64,000 bases of DNA. Source: Micavibrio aeruginosavorus ARL-13. Its GTDB lineage: Bacteria; Pseudomonadota; Alphaproteobacteria; Micavibrionales; Micavibrionaceae. The notes under the pieces were generated by a model that saw nothing but the letters and a program-made list of their open reading frames with translations, did not search any database and had not been told where the DNA came from. The stretch's first letter is position 1. Each line of letters starts with the position of its first letter. The position numbers and the translations under genes are program-made. This document shows, piece by piece, positions 44,730 through 53,484 of the stretch. The stretch covers positions 1 through 64,000 of the forward strand of contig NC_016026.1 of the NCBI RefSeq assembly GCF_000226315.1, read 5' to 3'.

Positions 44730-46199
44730 TCATTCCGCTTCGATGAGCGTAATAAAATGCTGCATGATCTTGCGGTACAGGGCGTCGCCCAGATAGCCGT
44801 CTTCGACCCCGGAATCGATGCTGGGGTTGTCGTTGACCTCGATCACGTATACGCCGTCCTTGGTTTCCTTTAAATCAACGCCATACAGGCCTTTGCCGAT
44901 CAAATTGGCGGCCTTGGTGGCGATTTTGACGACTTTTTCCGGGGCTTCTTCAATTGGGATGGTGATATGGTCGCCATCCTGGAAATTATGCTCGTCCAGA
45001 TGCTGATAAATCTGCCAGTGGCCTTTGGCCATGAAATATTTACAGGCGAAAATCGCCTCGCCATTCAGCACGCCGATGCGCCAGTCGAAATCCGACTGGA
45101 TAAATTCCTGCGCCAGAATGACTTCCGATTTTTTCAAAAGGTCGCGGGCCATGCGGTCGAAATCGTCCGGCGTTTCCGCCTTGACCACGCCCTGGCTGAA
45201 TGCGCCGTCAGGGATTTTTAGCACTGCGGGATAGGTCAGCGTATCGCGGATTTTGCGCTCTGTGCGCTTGTCGATAATCGTGGTTTTGGGGATCGGTACT
45301 TTGTTCGCGCTCAACAATTCAAACAAAAACACCTTGTTACAGCAGCGGATAATGGATTGCGGATCGTCAATGACCGGGATGCCTTCGCTCTCGGCCTTGT
45401 TGGCCAGACGATAGGTGTGGTGATTGATGGCCGTTGTTTCGCGGATAAACAGCGCGTCATATTCCAAAATCGATGCGGAATCGTGTTTGGTGATAAATTC
45501 CACCGACAGGTTCAGATCCTTGCCCGCCTTGACGAATTTTTGCAGGGCCTTTTTATCCGATGGCGGATGTTGTTCGTCGGGATCATGCAAAATACCGATC
45601 CAGTATTTTTCCTTCTTCCCGTTATTCGTGCTGCTCCACGCCGAACCGGTGAATTTCTCCAGCGCGTCGGCCATGAAGGACATCTTCTCATCCGGGATGT
45701 CGGACAAGGCCAGCGGTTCGATATTCTTCACTTCCCATTTCTTGCCGTAGTGCAATTCAATGGCCAGCAAAGGAAAGCGGAACAGGTCAAAGGCGCGGCG
45801 TGCAACCGCGTCCAGTTTCGGGTGCGATGTGCGGCCAAAATACACGTAATATGTGCGTTCCAGCGGTTCATCCGCCGGTTCCTTGAACACGCGGTCCAGA
45901 ACGCCATTCAATTCCGGCAAGGCGGATTGGTAGTTACGTTTCCAGTTGAGCTGGATCATATGCGACACGGACGGGATGCAGCGCATATTGCGCGCCTCCG
46001 CCAGCAGGGAGCAGTAATAGCCCTTGCTCATATATTCGTAATCGCTGCAGAGATTGATCACCTTGACGCGCTGGCAATGGTGTAAATCGATGCCATGCAG
46101 GCGATTGGCGATGAAATCATCCGGCGTCACGATCACGCGATCCGGGTGGTCCGGGATCGTTTCGCGGGCTTCGTCGGTGATTAAAATATATTTCAGCAC
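44730..46199 (-). CDS. RimK-like ATP-grasp ligase with N-terminal RLAN domain
   Basis: A 489-residue protein. The first 180 residues match the RimK-like ATP-grasp N-terminal (RLAN) domain, and the rest is an ATP-grasp fold with KIPDGAFSQGVVKAE and LKETKDGVYVIEVNDNPSID, the metal- and ATP-binding end. Such enzymes join an amino acid or amine to a carboxylate through an acyl-phosphate. The start is a GTG (46199). The GNAT gene lies 25 bases upstream in the same direction, an arrangement known in other bacteria, which suggests a shared peptide or amide modification pathway. Confidence 0.85.
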   Translation of the reverse strand: MLKYILITDEARETIPDHPDRVIVTPDDFIANRLHGIDLHHCQRVKVINLCSDYEYMSKGYYCSLLAEARNMRCIPSVSHMIQLNWKRNYQSALPELNGVLDRVFKEPADEPLERTYYVYFGRTSHPKLDAVARRAFDLFRFPLLAIELHYGKKWEVKNIEPLALSDIPDEKMSFMADALEKFTGSAWSSTNNGKKEKYWIGILHDPDEQHPPSDKKALQKFVKAGKDLNLSVEFITKHDSASILEYDALFIRETTAINHHTYRLANKAESEGIPVIDDPQSIIRCCNKVFLFELLSANKVPIPKTTIIDKRTERKIRDTLTYPAVLKIPDGAFSQGVVKAETPDDFDRMARDLLKKSEVILAQEFIQSDFDWRIGVLNGEAIFACKYFMAKGHWQIYQHLDEHNFQDGDHITIPIEEAPEKVVKIATKAANLIGKGLYGVDLKETKDGVYVIEVNDNPSIDSGVEDGYLGDALYRKIMQHFITLIEAE

Positions 46200-46224
46200 G
46201 TGGTCTGTAAAATCCGTGTGTCTA

Positions 46225-46695
46225 TCACAGATTCAATAGCATTTTCAGCGCGTCCGCACCATCGGAATAGTAGGCGGGCACGCGTCTGTACGGAACAAAC
46301 CCCAGTTTTTCGTAAAGGGCGATGGCGGCTTTGTTGCGGGTGCGCACCTCCAGCCACAGGCGGGGGGTCTTGCGGGCGTTGGTCACGGTGATGGCCTTGG
46401 TCATCAGGGCGCGGCCGATGCCCTTGCCCCGATGGGCTTTGTCCGCCACGACGGAATAAATTCGCGCCCCGCGCACGGCATGGAAGAACACCAGCACATA
46501 GCCACAGATCATCCCTGTTTGCCGATCTGTGGCAACCCAGAATTCAGCGTTGGGGTTGGTCATGTGGCTGGCCATTTGCCGGGCGCTGAGGCGGTCGTGG
46601 ACGAAGTTGCGCATTTCAATGCCGCACAGCGCATCACAGTCAGAAGGGCGGGCCCGGCGGAGGGTGATCGGGGCGGCAGAACGGGATGGGGGCAT
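46225..46695 (-). CDS. GNAT-family N-acetyltransferase (RimI-like)
   Basis: A 156-residue GNAT. The acetyl-CoA loop is VVADKAHRGKGIGRALM (about residues 86-102, pattern RGxGxGRAL), followed by LEVRTRNKAAIALYEKLGF typical of RimI-like enzymes. It transfers acetyl to an amine, in RimI the N-terminus of ribosomal S18. Here the coupling with the RimK-like ligase suggests a partner role. The start is taken at MPPSRSAAP; longer in-frame starts run further up to 46830. Confidence 0.88.
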   Translation of the reverse strand: MPPSRSAAPITLRRARPSDCDALCGIEMRNFVHDRLSARQMASHMTNPNAEFWVATDRQTGMICGYVLVFFHAVRGARIYSVVADKAHRGKGIGRALMTKAITVTNARKTPRLWLEVRTRNKAAIALYEKLGFVPYRRVPAYYSDGADALKMLLNL

Positions 46696-46872
46696 GCGGG
46701 CACTCTGCAAAAATGTTGAGTCTATGAAAAATACAGCGTTGCGTGCGGGCTGGCAAGATTGATGTAAATGCCATAAACTGGCCCACATTCCGCAGCAGTA
46801 TGGCGACGGGATAACCTGCATTCTTAACAAAGCCGGGGGCTATGGCGGTTCCGCGGTTGGGGCTTCGTGTTG

Positions 46873-47949
46873 ATGGACACTCTTCTGGATTTCTTTACGC
46901 AAACGGCGCTCGGCCATCCGGTCTGGATGTGGGCTGCGTTTCTGGGCATCGTGCTGACCCTGCTGGTTTTCGACCTGGGGTTTCTGAACCGCAAGGATCA
47001 TGAAATTGGTGTACGCGAAAGCCTGCGCCTGACCGGTGTCTATGTCACCATCGCGTTGTTGTTTGGTGTATGGGTGTGGAACTCGCTCGGGTCCGATCCG
47101 GGCATGGATTATTTCACCGCCTATCTGATCGAACTCAGCCTGTCGATCGACAATTTGTTCGTGATTTCGATGATTTTCGCCTATTACGGCGTCCCGCGGC
47201 AGTACCAGCACCGCGTGCTGTTCTGGGGCATTATCGGCGTGATTGTTATGCGTGGTATCCTGATCGGTGTCGGCAGTGCTGTTGTACACCGTTTTGAATG
47301 GGTGCTGCTGATCTTCGCGGCGTTCCTGATCTTTACCGGTTTGAAAATGCTGCTGGCCAAGGATGATGATGAGAACCGTATTGAAGACAGCGCGTTCCTG
47401 AAATTCCTGCAAAAACATTTGCGCGTGACCCCGTTCCTGCACGGCCATAAATTCTTTGTCCGGGAAAAGGGGATGGATTCCCTGACCGGCTGGGTGGCAA
47501 CGCCGCTGTTCCTGGCACTGGTCACGGTTGAGGTTGCGGATCTGATCTTCGCGGTCGACAGCGTGCCCGCCGTGCTGGCCATCACCAACAATACCTTCGT
47601 GGTGTACACCAGTAACATTTTCGCCGTGGTCGGTTTGCGGGCGATGTATTTTGCCGTGGCGGCGATCATTCACCGGTTCCATTACATGAAATACGCGCTG
47701 GCCGTTATTTTGATGTTTATCGGAACCAAGGCGTTTATCGCGGAATTTGCCGGATTCAAACTGCCGCCGGTGCTGTCGCTCGGGATTACGCTGACGCTGT
47801 TGGCCTCGGGCATCATCTTCTCGATGATCAAAACCCGGAAAGAGGCCGAGGCCGTGGTGCAGGCCGCGCTCAAAGGCGAAAGCGTCGTCCATATCGGCCC
47901 CAAGCCGGAGGATGGCCCGAAAAGCCCGCCTGTCGTTCAGGACACCTAA
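46873..47949 (+). CDS. TerC/Alx-family integral membrane protein
   Basis: A 358-residue protein with about nine membrane helices. The pattern ELSLSIDNLFVISMIF and VEVADLIFAVDSVPAVLAI includes the conserved acidic residues of the TerC family, which act in Mn2+ export or metal homeostasis (Alx/MntX in E. coli). GTG at 46867 is an alternative start two codons upstream. I did not see the yybP-ykoY riboswitch core often found before such genes. A perfect terminator lies 150 bases after the stop. Confidence 0.9.
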   Translation: MDTLLDFFTQTALGHPVWMWAAFLGIVLTLLVFDLGFLNRKDHEIGVRESLRLTGVYVTIALLFGVWVWNSLGSDPGMDYFTAYLIELSLSIDNLFVISMIFAYYGVPRQYQHRVLFWGIIGVIVMRGILIGVGSAVVHRFEWVLLIFAAFLIFTGLKMLLAKDDDENRIEDSAFLKFLQKHLRVTPFLHGHKFFVREKGMDSLTGWVATPLFLALVTVEVADLIFAVDSVPAVLAITNNTFVVYTSNIFAVVGLRAMYFAVAAIIHRFHYMKYALAVILMFIGTKAFIAEFAGFKLPPVLSLGITLTLLASGIIFSMIKTRKEAEAVVQAALKGESVVHIGPKPEDGPKSPPVVQDT

Positions 47950-47975
47950 AACCGTAACGTCCTTATACATTGTTT

Positions 47976-48078
47976 GTCACCCCGGACAGCCCGCAAGGGA
48001 TGATCCGGGGTTTTTGCCGTGATGGTGGGCTTCACGGCTTCAATCCCGGATAAAGGCTGACGCCTTTTCCGGGATGAC
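47976..48078. repeat. Dispersed palindromic repeat, variant copy
   Basis: GTCACCCCGGACAG ... CCGGGATGAC ends, with internal GGATGATCCGGGG. Looks like a shortened or diverged member of the family A/B elements. Confidence 0.55.
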
Positions 48079-48100
48079 GGGTGGGGGGATGGTTAACAAC

Positions 48101-48145
48101 AAACACGATGCCGGGGTAAAAGACACACCCCGGCATCGTGTTTTT
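48101..48145 (+). terminator. Strong intrinsic terminator after the terC-like gene
   Basis: AAACACGATGCCGGGGT (48101-48117) pairs perfectly with ACCCCGGCATCGTGTTT (48127-48143); 17 pairs, 9-base loop, T run. Confidence 0.9.
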
Positions 48146-48271
48146 ACCCTTGCTTCAGCCTCTAACGGCTTGAGATTCCACAAGGATGAAATATTTATGG
48201 AAATAATGCTCCGTATTTAAGGTTTGGCTTATATTTCATGGTATTCTGAAGAGAATATGAAAACACCACCG

Positions 48272-48280
48272 TGCTATAAT
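48272..48280 (+). promoter_or_regulatory. Extended -10 promoter of candidate RNA
   Basis: TGCTATAAT at 48272-48280, consensus extended -10, no recognisable -35. The next coding start is 190 bases downstream. Confidence 0.55.
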
Positions 48281-48283
48281 GAT

Positions 48284-48460
48284 GGTGGATGCCTGTTTCC
48301 GGTCTGATCCGGTCAGGCAGTCGAAGCGGCAGTTTAATCGGCCTTCTGGCGCTTCGGGTTCCCCACCGGGGAGCGATAAGAGTGATCCGGGTTTGGTCGG
48401 GCAGTTCCGGGAAGGGGGCCGCCCACCGCGTTAAGGCGTTATTGGTAGAGAGTTTTTAGA
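48284..48460 (+). ncRNA. Candidate structured RNA or riboswitch-like leader
   Basis: A 180-base stretch without a good frame that starts at a consensus -10 and folds into several hairpins: TGCCTG/CAGGCA (48290-48319), GAAGCG/CGCTTC, TTCCCC/GGGGAG (48359-48374) and a possible closing pairing of GGTGG (48284) with CCACC (48423-48427). CGCTTC can pair with either GAAGCG or (as CGCT) AGCG, suggesting alternative folds. I could not match it to tmRNA, RNase P, SRP RNA or any riboswitch I know; 6S RNA is worth testing. It precedes a small exported protein gene. Confidence 0.4.
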
Positions 48461-48470
48461 CGGTCGATTC

Positions 48471-48818
48471 ATGAAACAATCTGTTCGATGCCAACGGGCC
48501 CGCATGCGGGTGCCGGTGCGGTTTTTTGTACTTTTTTCTGGGTTTATCCTGGCCGTTGCGGGCGGATTTTCCACCGCCTATGCGGCCAGCGCCTCGCTGC
48601 CTGTATCGGTGCGGGTGGTCAATTGTTCCACCCCCGATCTGGCGCGGGCGATGTGCCGGGATGAAAGCCTGTGCTGTGGCCTGATTCCCATGCTGGAGGC
48701 CCGCGATGCAGAGCCGGATCAGCAGGCGCAGGTCTCGGAACCGGTGGCCCCTGTGTCTTATGCGGCCGGGACGGTGTTGTTTGACCCGGAGGACAGCACC
48801 CCGGTGGTGTATGAATAG
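48471..48818 (+). CDS. Small exported protein with Cys residues
   Basis: A 115-residue protein. After a basic N-terminus a hydrophobic signal (VRFFVLFSGFILAVAGGFSTAYA|A, residues about 17-38) leads to a mature domain with four cysteines (VNCSTP, AMCRDE, SLCCGL). No family recognised. The start ATG at 48471 has no strong purine stretch; an ATG at 48504 would still keep part of the signal. It follows the candidate RNA region and is ended by a strong terminator. Confidence 0.6.
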   Translation: MKQSVRCQRARMRVPVRFFVLFSGFILAVAGGFSTAYAASASLPVSVRVVNCSTPDLARAMCRDESLCCGLIPMLEARDAEPDQQAQVSEPVAPVSYAAGTVLFDPEDSTPVVYE

Positions 48819-48869
48819 GCGGCTCACGGAACGATTTTTTGCGGTTTAGTTTCTCCTGTAAACCTTATT

Positions 48870-48902
48870 GCCGCGCACAACATTGTGCGTGGCTCTTTTT
48901 TT
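48870..48902 (+). terminator. Intrinsic terminator
   Basis: GCCGCGCACAA (48870-48880) pairs with TTGTGCGTGGC (48883-48893) with one wobble, then a T-rich tail to 48902. Confidence 0.82.
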
Positions 48903-49033
48903 CGGAAAGTTTAACAATTTCTGTTTGAATCAAAGGGACGGTCCCCGTATGGTCGGCGCAACAAAACCGTGGCCAAGCGGTCCCCCTTCTGAGACAGGGT
49001 CTGTCAATCGAGTATCTTTGTGTGGATGAGGCT

Positions 49034-49621
49034 ATGACAGAAACACCCCAACCGAAAACAAGCGAACCAGTGCCGACAGTGGAACTGGTCACCGAACTGG
49101 CGCCCGGCGATCTGGATGATTTGATCGACGCGACCGATTCCGCCATTTCCGATGGTGGTGGATTCGGCTGGGTCCGGCTGCCCGCGCGCGAGGTTCTGGA
49201 ACGGTATTGGCGCGGTGTGATGACGATGCCATCGCGGATCTTGTTCGTGGGCCGCATGGATGGGGTGATTTGCGGAACCGCGCAACTGATCACGCCGCAG
49301 AAAAATAATGAAGCGCAGAATTTTGCCGTCACCATGACCACCGTCTTTGTTGCGCCATGGGCGCGGGGCCATGGCCTGGCCCGCATGATGGTCGAAAAGA
49401 TGGAAGAGGTTGCCCGTGACGAAGGTTACAGCGCCATCAATCTCGATGTCCGTGAAAGTCAGGATGTCGCCATCAAATTGTATGAAAGCATGGGCTATGT
49501 GCATTTTGGCACGCACCCGTTTTATGCGCGGGTTGATGGCAAGGTGATTCCGGGGCGGTATTATTACAAGGTTCTTGATCCCTCAGGCCTGAAAGAGCGC
49601 CCGGAGATTGATCTGGTTTGA
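49034..49621 (+). CDS. GNAT-family N-acetyltransferase
   Basis: A 195-residue protein with the GNAT CoA loop (VFVAPWARGHGLARMMVEKM) and LDVRESQDVAIKLYESMGY. Cytoplasmic. Substrate unknown. The start ATG is close to GATGAGG; a GTG four codons upstream is possible. It is monocistronic with a family C repeat after it. Confidence 0.86.
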   Translation: MTETPQPKTSEPVPTVELVTELAPGDLDDLIDATDSAISDGGGFGWVRLPAREVLERYWRGVMTMPSRILFVGRMDGVICGTAQLITPQKNNEAQNFAVTMTTVFVAPWARGHGLARMMVEKMEEVARDEGYSAINLDVRESQDVAIKLYESMGYVHFGTHPFYARVDGKVIPGRYYYKVLDPSGLKERPEIDLV

Positions 49622-49649
49622 TCGTTAAGTCCAGCTTCTTCCCTATTTT

Positions 49650-49682
49650 CCCCCTCCCAGAGGGAGGGGGTTAGGGGGAGGG
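49650..49682. repeat. Family C palindrome, copy 4
   Basis: CCCCCTCCC with AGAGGGAGGGGG and a following TTAGGGGGAGGG, as in the lptE-holA gap. Confidence 0.6.
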
Positions 49683-49773
49683 CGTAGAACTCAAAACGCG
49701 GTCGTCTTTTCATTCTGATGTCTGCGCGTTATGCTGGCCTGACCTGTTCGGTTTCCAGCAAAGGGGCGCATTC

Positions 49774-50142
49774 ATGACCTATGACACCAACAATATTTTT
49801 GCCCGCATCCTGCGTGGGGAAATCCCGTGCAAAAAGGTGTATGAGGATGACCTGGTTCTGGCCTTCCACGACATTGCTCCGCATGCGCCGGTGCATATTC
49901 TGGTCATCCCCAAGGGGGCGTATATCAATCAGGCTGATTTCGGCACACGCGCCAGCGCCGATGAAATCGCGGCCTTGTATCGCGCTGTGGCGAACATTGC
50001 CACCGATCTGGGCCTGCATGAAACGGGGTTCCGCACCATCGCCAATACCGGCCTGAATGGTGGACAGGAAGTGCCGCATTTCCACGTCCATATTCTGGGT
50101 GGTGGCGCGTTGGGGCCCATGCTGTCGAAAAAGCTGGTGTAG
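49774..50142 (+). CDS. HIT-family protein (Hint-like)
   Basis: A 122-residue histidine-triad protein. The HFHVH motif (His102, 104, 106) is complete, preceded by the usual FHDIAPHAPVHILVIPK. It hydrolyses AMP-lysine or nucleoside phosphoramidates. AAAGGGGC precedes the ATG. It is convergent with the hybrid kinase gene, 10 bases apart. Confidence 0.95.
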   Translation: MTYDTNNIFARILRGEIPCKKVYEDDLVLAFHDIAPHAPVHILVIPKGAYINQADFGTRASADEIAALYRAVANIATDLGLHETGFRTIANTGLNGGQEVPHFHVHILGGGALGPMLSKKLV

Positions 50143-50152
50143 CCCGCCCCAA

Positions 50153-53100
50153 TCAGGCCCGCAGGCGGCTGACGGCATCATTCAGTTGGTTCAGGGCGTC
50201 GTTATAGGCGGCGTTCAGAGCGTCGACGGCCCCGGCATATTCATCCGTGGGCATTTCCTCAATCCGGTCCATTAAATCGCGCGACATGTGCGACAGGCGA
50301 TCCAGCCCGACACTGCCCGCCGTGGCCGCCAAAGCGTGCAGGCTTTGATAGGCGGATTTGCGATCTTTCTCCAGCCCGGACAGGGCGCTCAGCCGTTCAT
50401 CCGCGTCACTGCGGAAGGCTTCAACCATCTTGCCGGTTTGTTCATCCCCCAAGAAGCCCCGCAGATTGGCCAGTTTGGCCGGGTCAAACAGGACGTCATT
50501 GTCATTGGCGTCTTTCATGCCCCCCGGGTGCGCAATCGTGCGATCAGAAAGGCCGCAGACGGTGTCGATCTTTTTGTACAACATGTCAGCATCAAACGGC
50601 TTGATCAGATAATCATCCATCCCGGCGTCATAAAAGGACTGCGCGATTTTGGGCAGGGCGTGCGCGGTCAGGGCGATGATGGGAATATCCAGCTCCAGCT
50701 CTTCACGAATGATGCGTGTGGCTTCCATGCCGTCCATCACCGGCATCTGAATATCCATCAGGATCAGGTCGTAATTGCGCCGATGCCGCAGCATATCAAT
50801 CGCTTCCTGGCCGTTTTCGGCGTGGGTGACGGTGTGCCCGGCGCGGCGCAACAGCGCATCCAGTAAATCACGATTCAACGGCGTATCTTCAACCGCCAGA
50901 ATGTTTTTTGGTTTGATAGATGTGACCAGGCGCGCGGTGCTGAAATTATTTTCACGCTGTTGGCCGACGGCCATTGGAATATTGACAAAGAAGCGTGACC
51001 CGCGGCCTTTTTCGCTTTCGACGCGGATGCTGCCACCCATGACCATCACCAGCTGGCGCGTAATGCTCAGCCCCAGGCCAGATCCGCCATAACGGCGCAT
51101 CATGCCGGTTTCTTCCTGAACGAAATTTTCAAAAACGTCGTCCAGCTTGTCTTTGGCAATCCCGATCCCGGTATCTTCAAATTCCATCAGCAAATTGCCG
51201 TTGGCGTAATCAACGCGCAGGATGATGCTGCCCTGTTCGGTGAATTTCACCGCGTTGGCCAACAGGTTGATGGCAATTTGTTTGATGCGGTATTTGTCCC
51301 CGACCAGAACCGGTGGGCACCGGGCTGAAACGACGCAATCCAGCGTCAGGTTTTTCTCCTGCGCGCGGGCCTGGACCAGATCGACGCACAGGCTCAAAGC
51401 GGTGCGGATATTAAAGGGGGCGCTGTCGATGTCGATTTTGCCGGATTCAATCCGCGACAGATCCAGAATGTCACCAATGACGCGCAACAACGTATTGCCC
51501 GCAACTTTTGCCTTTTCCAGATAGGCGCGTTGTTCGGGATCAAGTGGCGTGTCCTGCAGGATGTCGATAAAGCCCAGAACGCCGTTCATGGGGGTGCGGA
51601 TTTCGTGGCTCATCTTCGCCAGAAAATCGGCCTTGGCGGATGCGGCCTTGATGGCCTCTTCCTTCTGGCGTTCGGCTTCCTGTGTTTTTTCGCGCACCAG
51701 TGATTCAATGATCTTCGTGCGGTTCAGCATATTGAACAGGAACGCGGCATACAGCCCCGAAAAAATCATTCCGCCAATCATGATCATGGTCGGCGTCGGG
51801 CTGTATGTTGCGCGTTCATAGGCTGGCGTACTTTCCCATGCAATGGTCCAGTTCTGTTGCATGACGCTGATGGTGCGCTGGGTGGTGAACATCGGTGCGT
51901 GGGGCCCGTTTTGCGGCATGCTGCTGTAGATCAGGTTTTTCGCCTGTGTGTCGGTGCCGTCATAAACGCGAATATTCATCGTGCTCGACTGGCTATAGGT
52001 TAGGCCTTCGAAAAAATTGCGGCCGACAAAGGGGGCGTAAATCCATCCGACCAGATTGGCGCGGCGTTCTTCCACAGTGTCGTGAATTTCTTCGCCCTTT
52101 TTGTAAATCGCCTGTAACAACAGGAAACCCGGCGTTTTATCTTGATCTTGCACCAGCTCAATGGATCGGGTCATGGTTGGCTTGCCGGTGTCGCGGGCGC
52201 GGATGGCGGCATCATACCGCTTTTTCTCAAACGAGATGTTCAGGCCAAACGCTTCGGCGTTTTTTTCCCGCGGTTCGATATAGGTGATGATGAAATTCCC
52301 CGCATGCGGGCCGGGCGGATGGATGACGAAATCCTGGTTGCTTTCGCGGACGGTGGCCAGAAAATCAGCCACGCCGCCCTCGGGAACGTATTCGATATAT
52401 CCGATACCGCCAATGCCGGGAAAATTGTTTTCAATGTCCAGCGTGCCGACAAAGGTTTGCCATTCATCGCGGGATACGTTGTCGGACCCGCCAAAAAATC
52501 CGGACCCGCTGACCAGAACAAGGGCGTAGGATTCGATGCGGTGGAGCAGGGCGCGTTCGCTTTCCGCCGTCATGTTGACGAATTGCCATTTGTTGTTTTC
52601 GTAGATAAACGTACCGGCTGTTTTCCACGCGTAAAACGTCACGATCAACGGCACGATCACCGTCATGATGATCAATGCGGACAGGGGTTTCAGCCCTTCG
52701 CGATATTTTTTAATTTCGTGGTATTCGTTGATGAAAATCAACACCAGTGGCAGGAACACGAACACGCCCAGCAGGTCGCCCAACCACCACGTATACCAGT
52801 TTTCAAAAACCAGATTGGTGGGCAATTGCCCAAAACTATACAGCGTCGCAACGGCAATGGTGGAAGCGGTCAGGCACGCCAGCGGCCCGCACAGAAAGAA
52901 CAACAGCAAGCCCTGGCGCGCAGTGTGAATTTTTGGCGGCGTCATGCCAAAGACACGCCGCACCAGCGTGAATCCAACCAAAGCCTGTAGCGTCGAGCCA
53001 AAACCGACGGCGGCGGCAGGCAGGATTGTGCTCCAATCCACCTGGTTGATGGTCACAAACGGCCCGCCTTGTAATGATAAATTGACGAAGAATGATCCGA

Positions 53101-53308
53101 TAAATACGCCGGGCCACATGCGCAGGCCATAGGCCAGAATAAACCCCATGGCAATGCCCGACGGCGGCCAGACGATGGTGGCATATCCCGGTTGCGCCGC
53201 CATGAATAATCCCAGCCGCCCCATGACGAAATACAACACAGCCAGCATGGCAATGCGGGGAATAAGGACAGACAGGTCGTTGGAATGAGCCGTGCCGTTA
53301 TTGTGCAT
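50153..53308 (-). CDS. MASE1-CHASE hybrid sensor histidine kinase with receiver and Hpt domains
   Basis: A 1051-residue inner-membrane signalling protein. In order: MASE1-type membrane helices (about 10-265), a periplasmic CHASE domain (about 290-510) that senses small extracellular ligands, a membrane helix near 530, HisKA with MSHEIRTPM (phosphorylatable His about residue 568), an HATPase domain, a receiver (phosphoacceptor Asp near residue 851 in MDIQMPVMDG) and a C-terminal Hpt domain (His near 991 in LHALAA). It can run a full phosphorelay alone. No dedicated response regulator lies beside it. The ATG at 53308 was chosen; a GTG at 53353 is possible. Confidence 0.92.
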   Translation of the reverse strand: MHNNGTAHSNDLSVLIPRIAMLAVLYFVMGRLGLFMAAQPGYATIVWPPSGIAMGFILAYGLRMWPGVFIGSFFVNLSLQGGPFVTINQVDWSTILPAAAVGFGSTLQALVGFTLVRRVFGMTPPKIHTARQGLLLFFLCGPLACLTASTIAVATLYSFGQLPTNLVFENWYTWWLGDLLGVFVFLPLVLIFINEYHEIKKYREGLKPLSALIIMTVIVPLIVTFYAWKTAGTFIYENNKWQFVNMTAESERALLHRIESYALVLVSGSGFFGGSDNVSRDEWQTFVGTLDIENNFPGIGGIGYIEYVPEGGVADFLATVRESNQDFVIHPPGPHAGNFIITYIEPREKNAEAFGLNISFEKKRYDAAIRARDTGKPTMTRSIELVQDQDKTPGFLLLQAIYKKGEEIHDTVEERRANLVGWIYAPFVGRNFFEGLTYSQSSTMNIRVYDGTDTQAKNLIYSSMPQNGPHAPMFTTQRTISVMQQNWTIAWESTPAYERATYSPTPTMIMIGGMIFSGLYAAFLFNMLNRTKIIESLVREKTQEAERQKEEAIKAASAKADFLAKMSHEIRTPMNGVLGFIDILQDTPLDPEQRAYLEKAKVAGNTLLRVIGDILDLSRIESGKIDIDSAPFNIRTALSLCVDLVQARAQEKNLTLDCVVSARCPPVLVGDKYRIKQIAINLLANAVKFTEQGSIILRVDYANGNLLMEFEDTGIGIAKDKLDDVFENFVQEETGMMRRYGGSGLGLSITRQLVMVMGGSIRVESEKGRGSRFFVNIPMAVGQQRENNFSTARLVTSIKPKNILAVEDTPLNRDLLDALLRRAGHTVTHAENGQEAIDMLRHRRNYDLILMDIQMPVMDGMEATRIIREELELDIPIIALTAHALPKIAQSFYDAGMDDYLIKPFDADMLYKKIDTVCGLSDRTIAHPGGMKDANDNDVLFDPAKLANLRGFLGDEQTGKMVEAFRSDADERLSALSGLEKDRKSAYQSLHALAATAGSVGLDRLSHMSRDLMDRIEEMPTDEYAGAVDALNAAYNDALNQLNDAVSRLRA

Positions 53309-53430
53309 CAAAAAACCAATAAATAAAAAACGCCGCGCAGAAGGTCGCCCCACAAAAGAGACTATTCAAAGATCATACCATTTAATTCTGACGCGATTCT
53401 TGCAGGAACCTATATCAAAGAATAGAAATA

Positions 53431-53458
53431 GGGTGCTGACCTAAAGAGACCAGCACCC
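53431..53458. terminator. Hairpin between hybrid kinase gene and next gene
   Basis: GGGTGCTG (53431-53438) pairs with CAGCACCC (53451-53458), perfect 8-base stem. On the minus strand it follows the 53485 gene, so it could end that message before the kinase gene; T run is weak. Confidence 0.5.
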
Positions 53459-53484
53459 GTATTTTGTCTATATTTTACAATATT

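Noticed and set aside
46745-46872. yybP-ykoY (Mn2+) riboswitch before the terC-like gene
   Set aside because: I looked for the conserved GGGGAGTA-type core and found none.
46840-47970. Minus-strand frame (376 codons) opposite the terC-like gene
   Set aside because: Composition (Gln/His/Asp-rich) is that of an antisense shadow; the plus strand encodes a clear TerC family protein.
48284-48460. Identification as ZTP riboswitch, SRP RNA or tmRNA
   Set aside because: ACCGGGGAGCGA resembles part of a ZTP riboswitch and GGTCAGG part of SRP RNA, but the remaining conserved elements are missing, so I left it unassigned.
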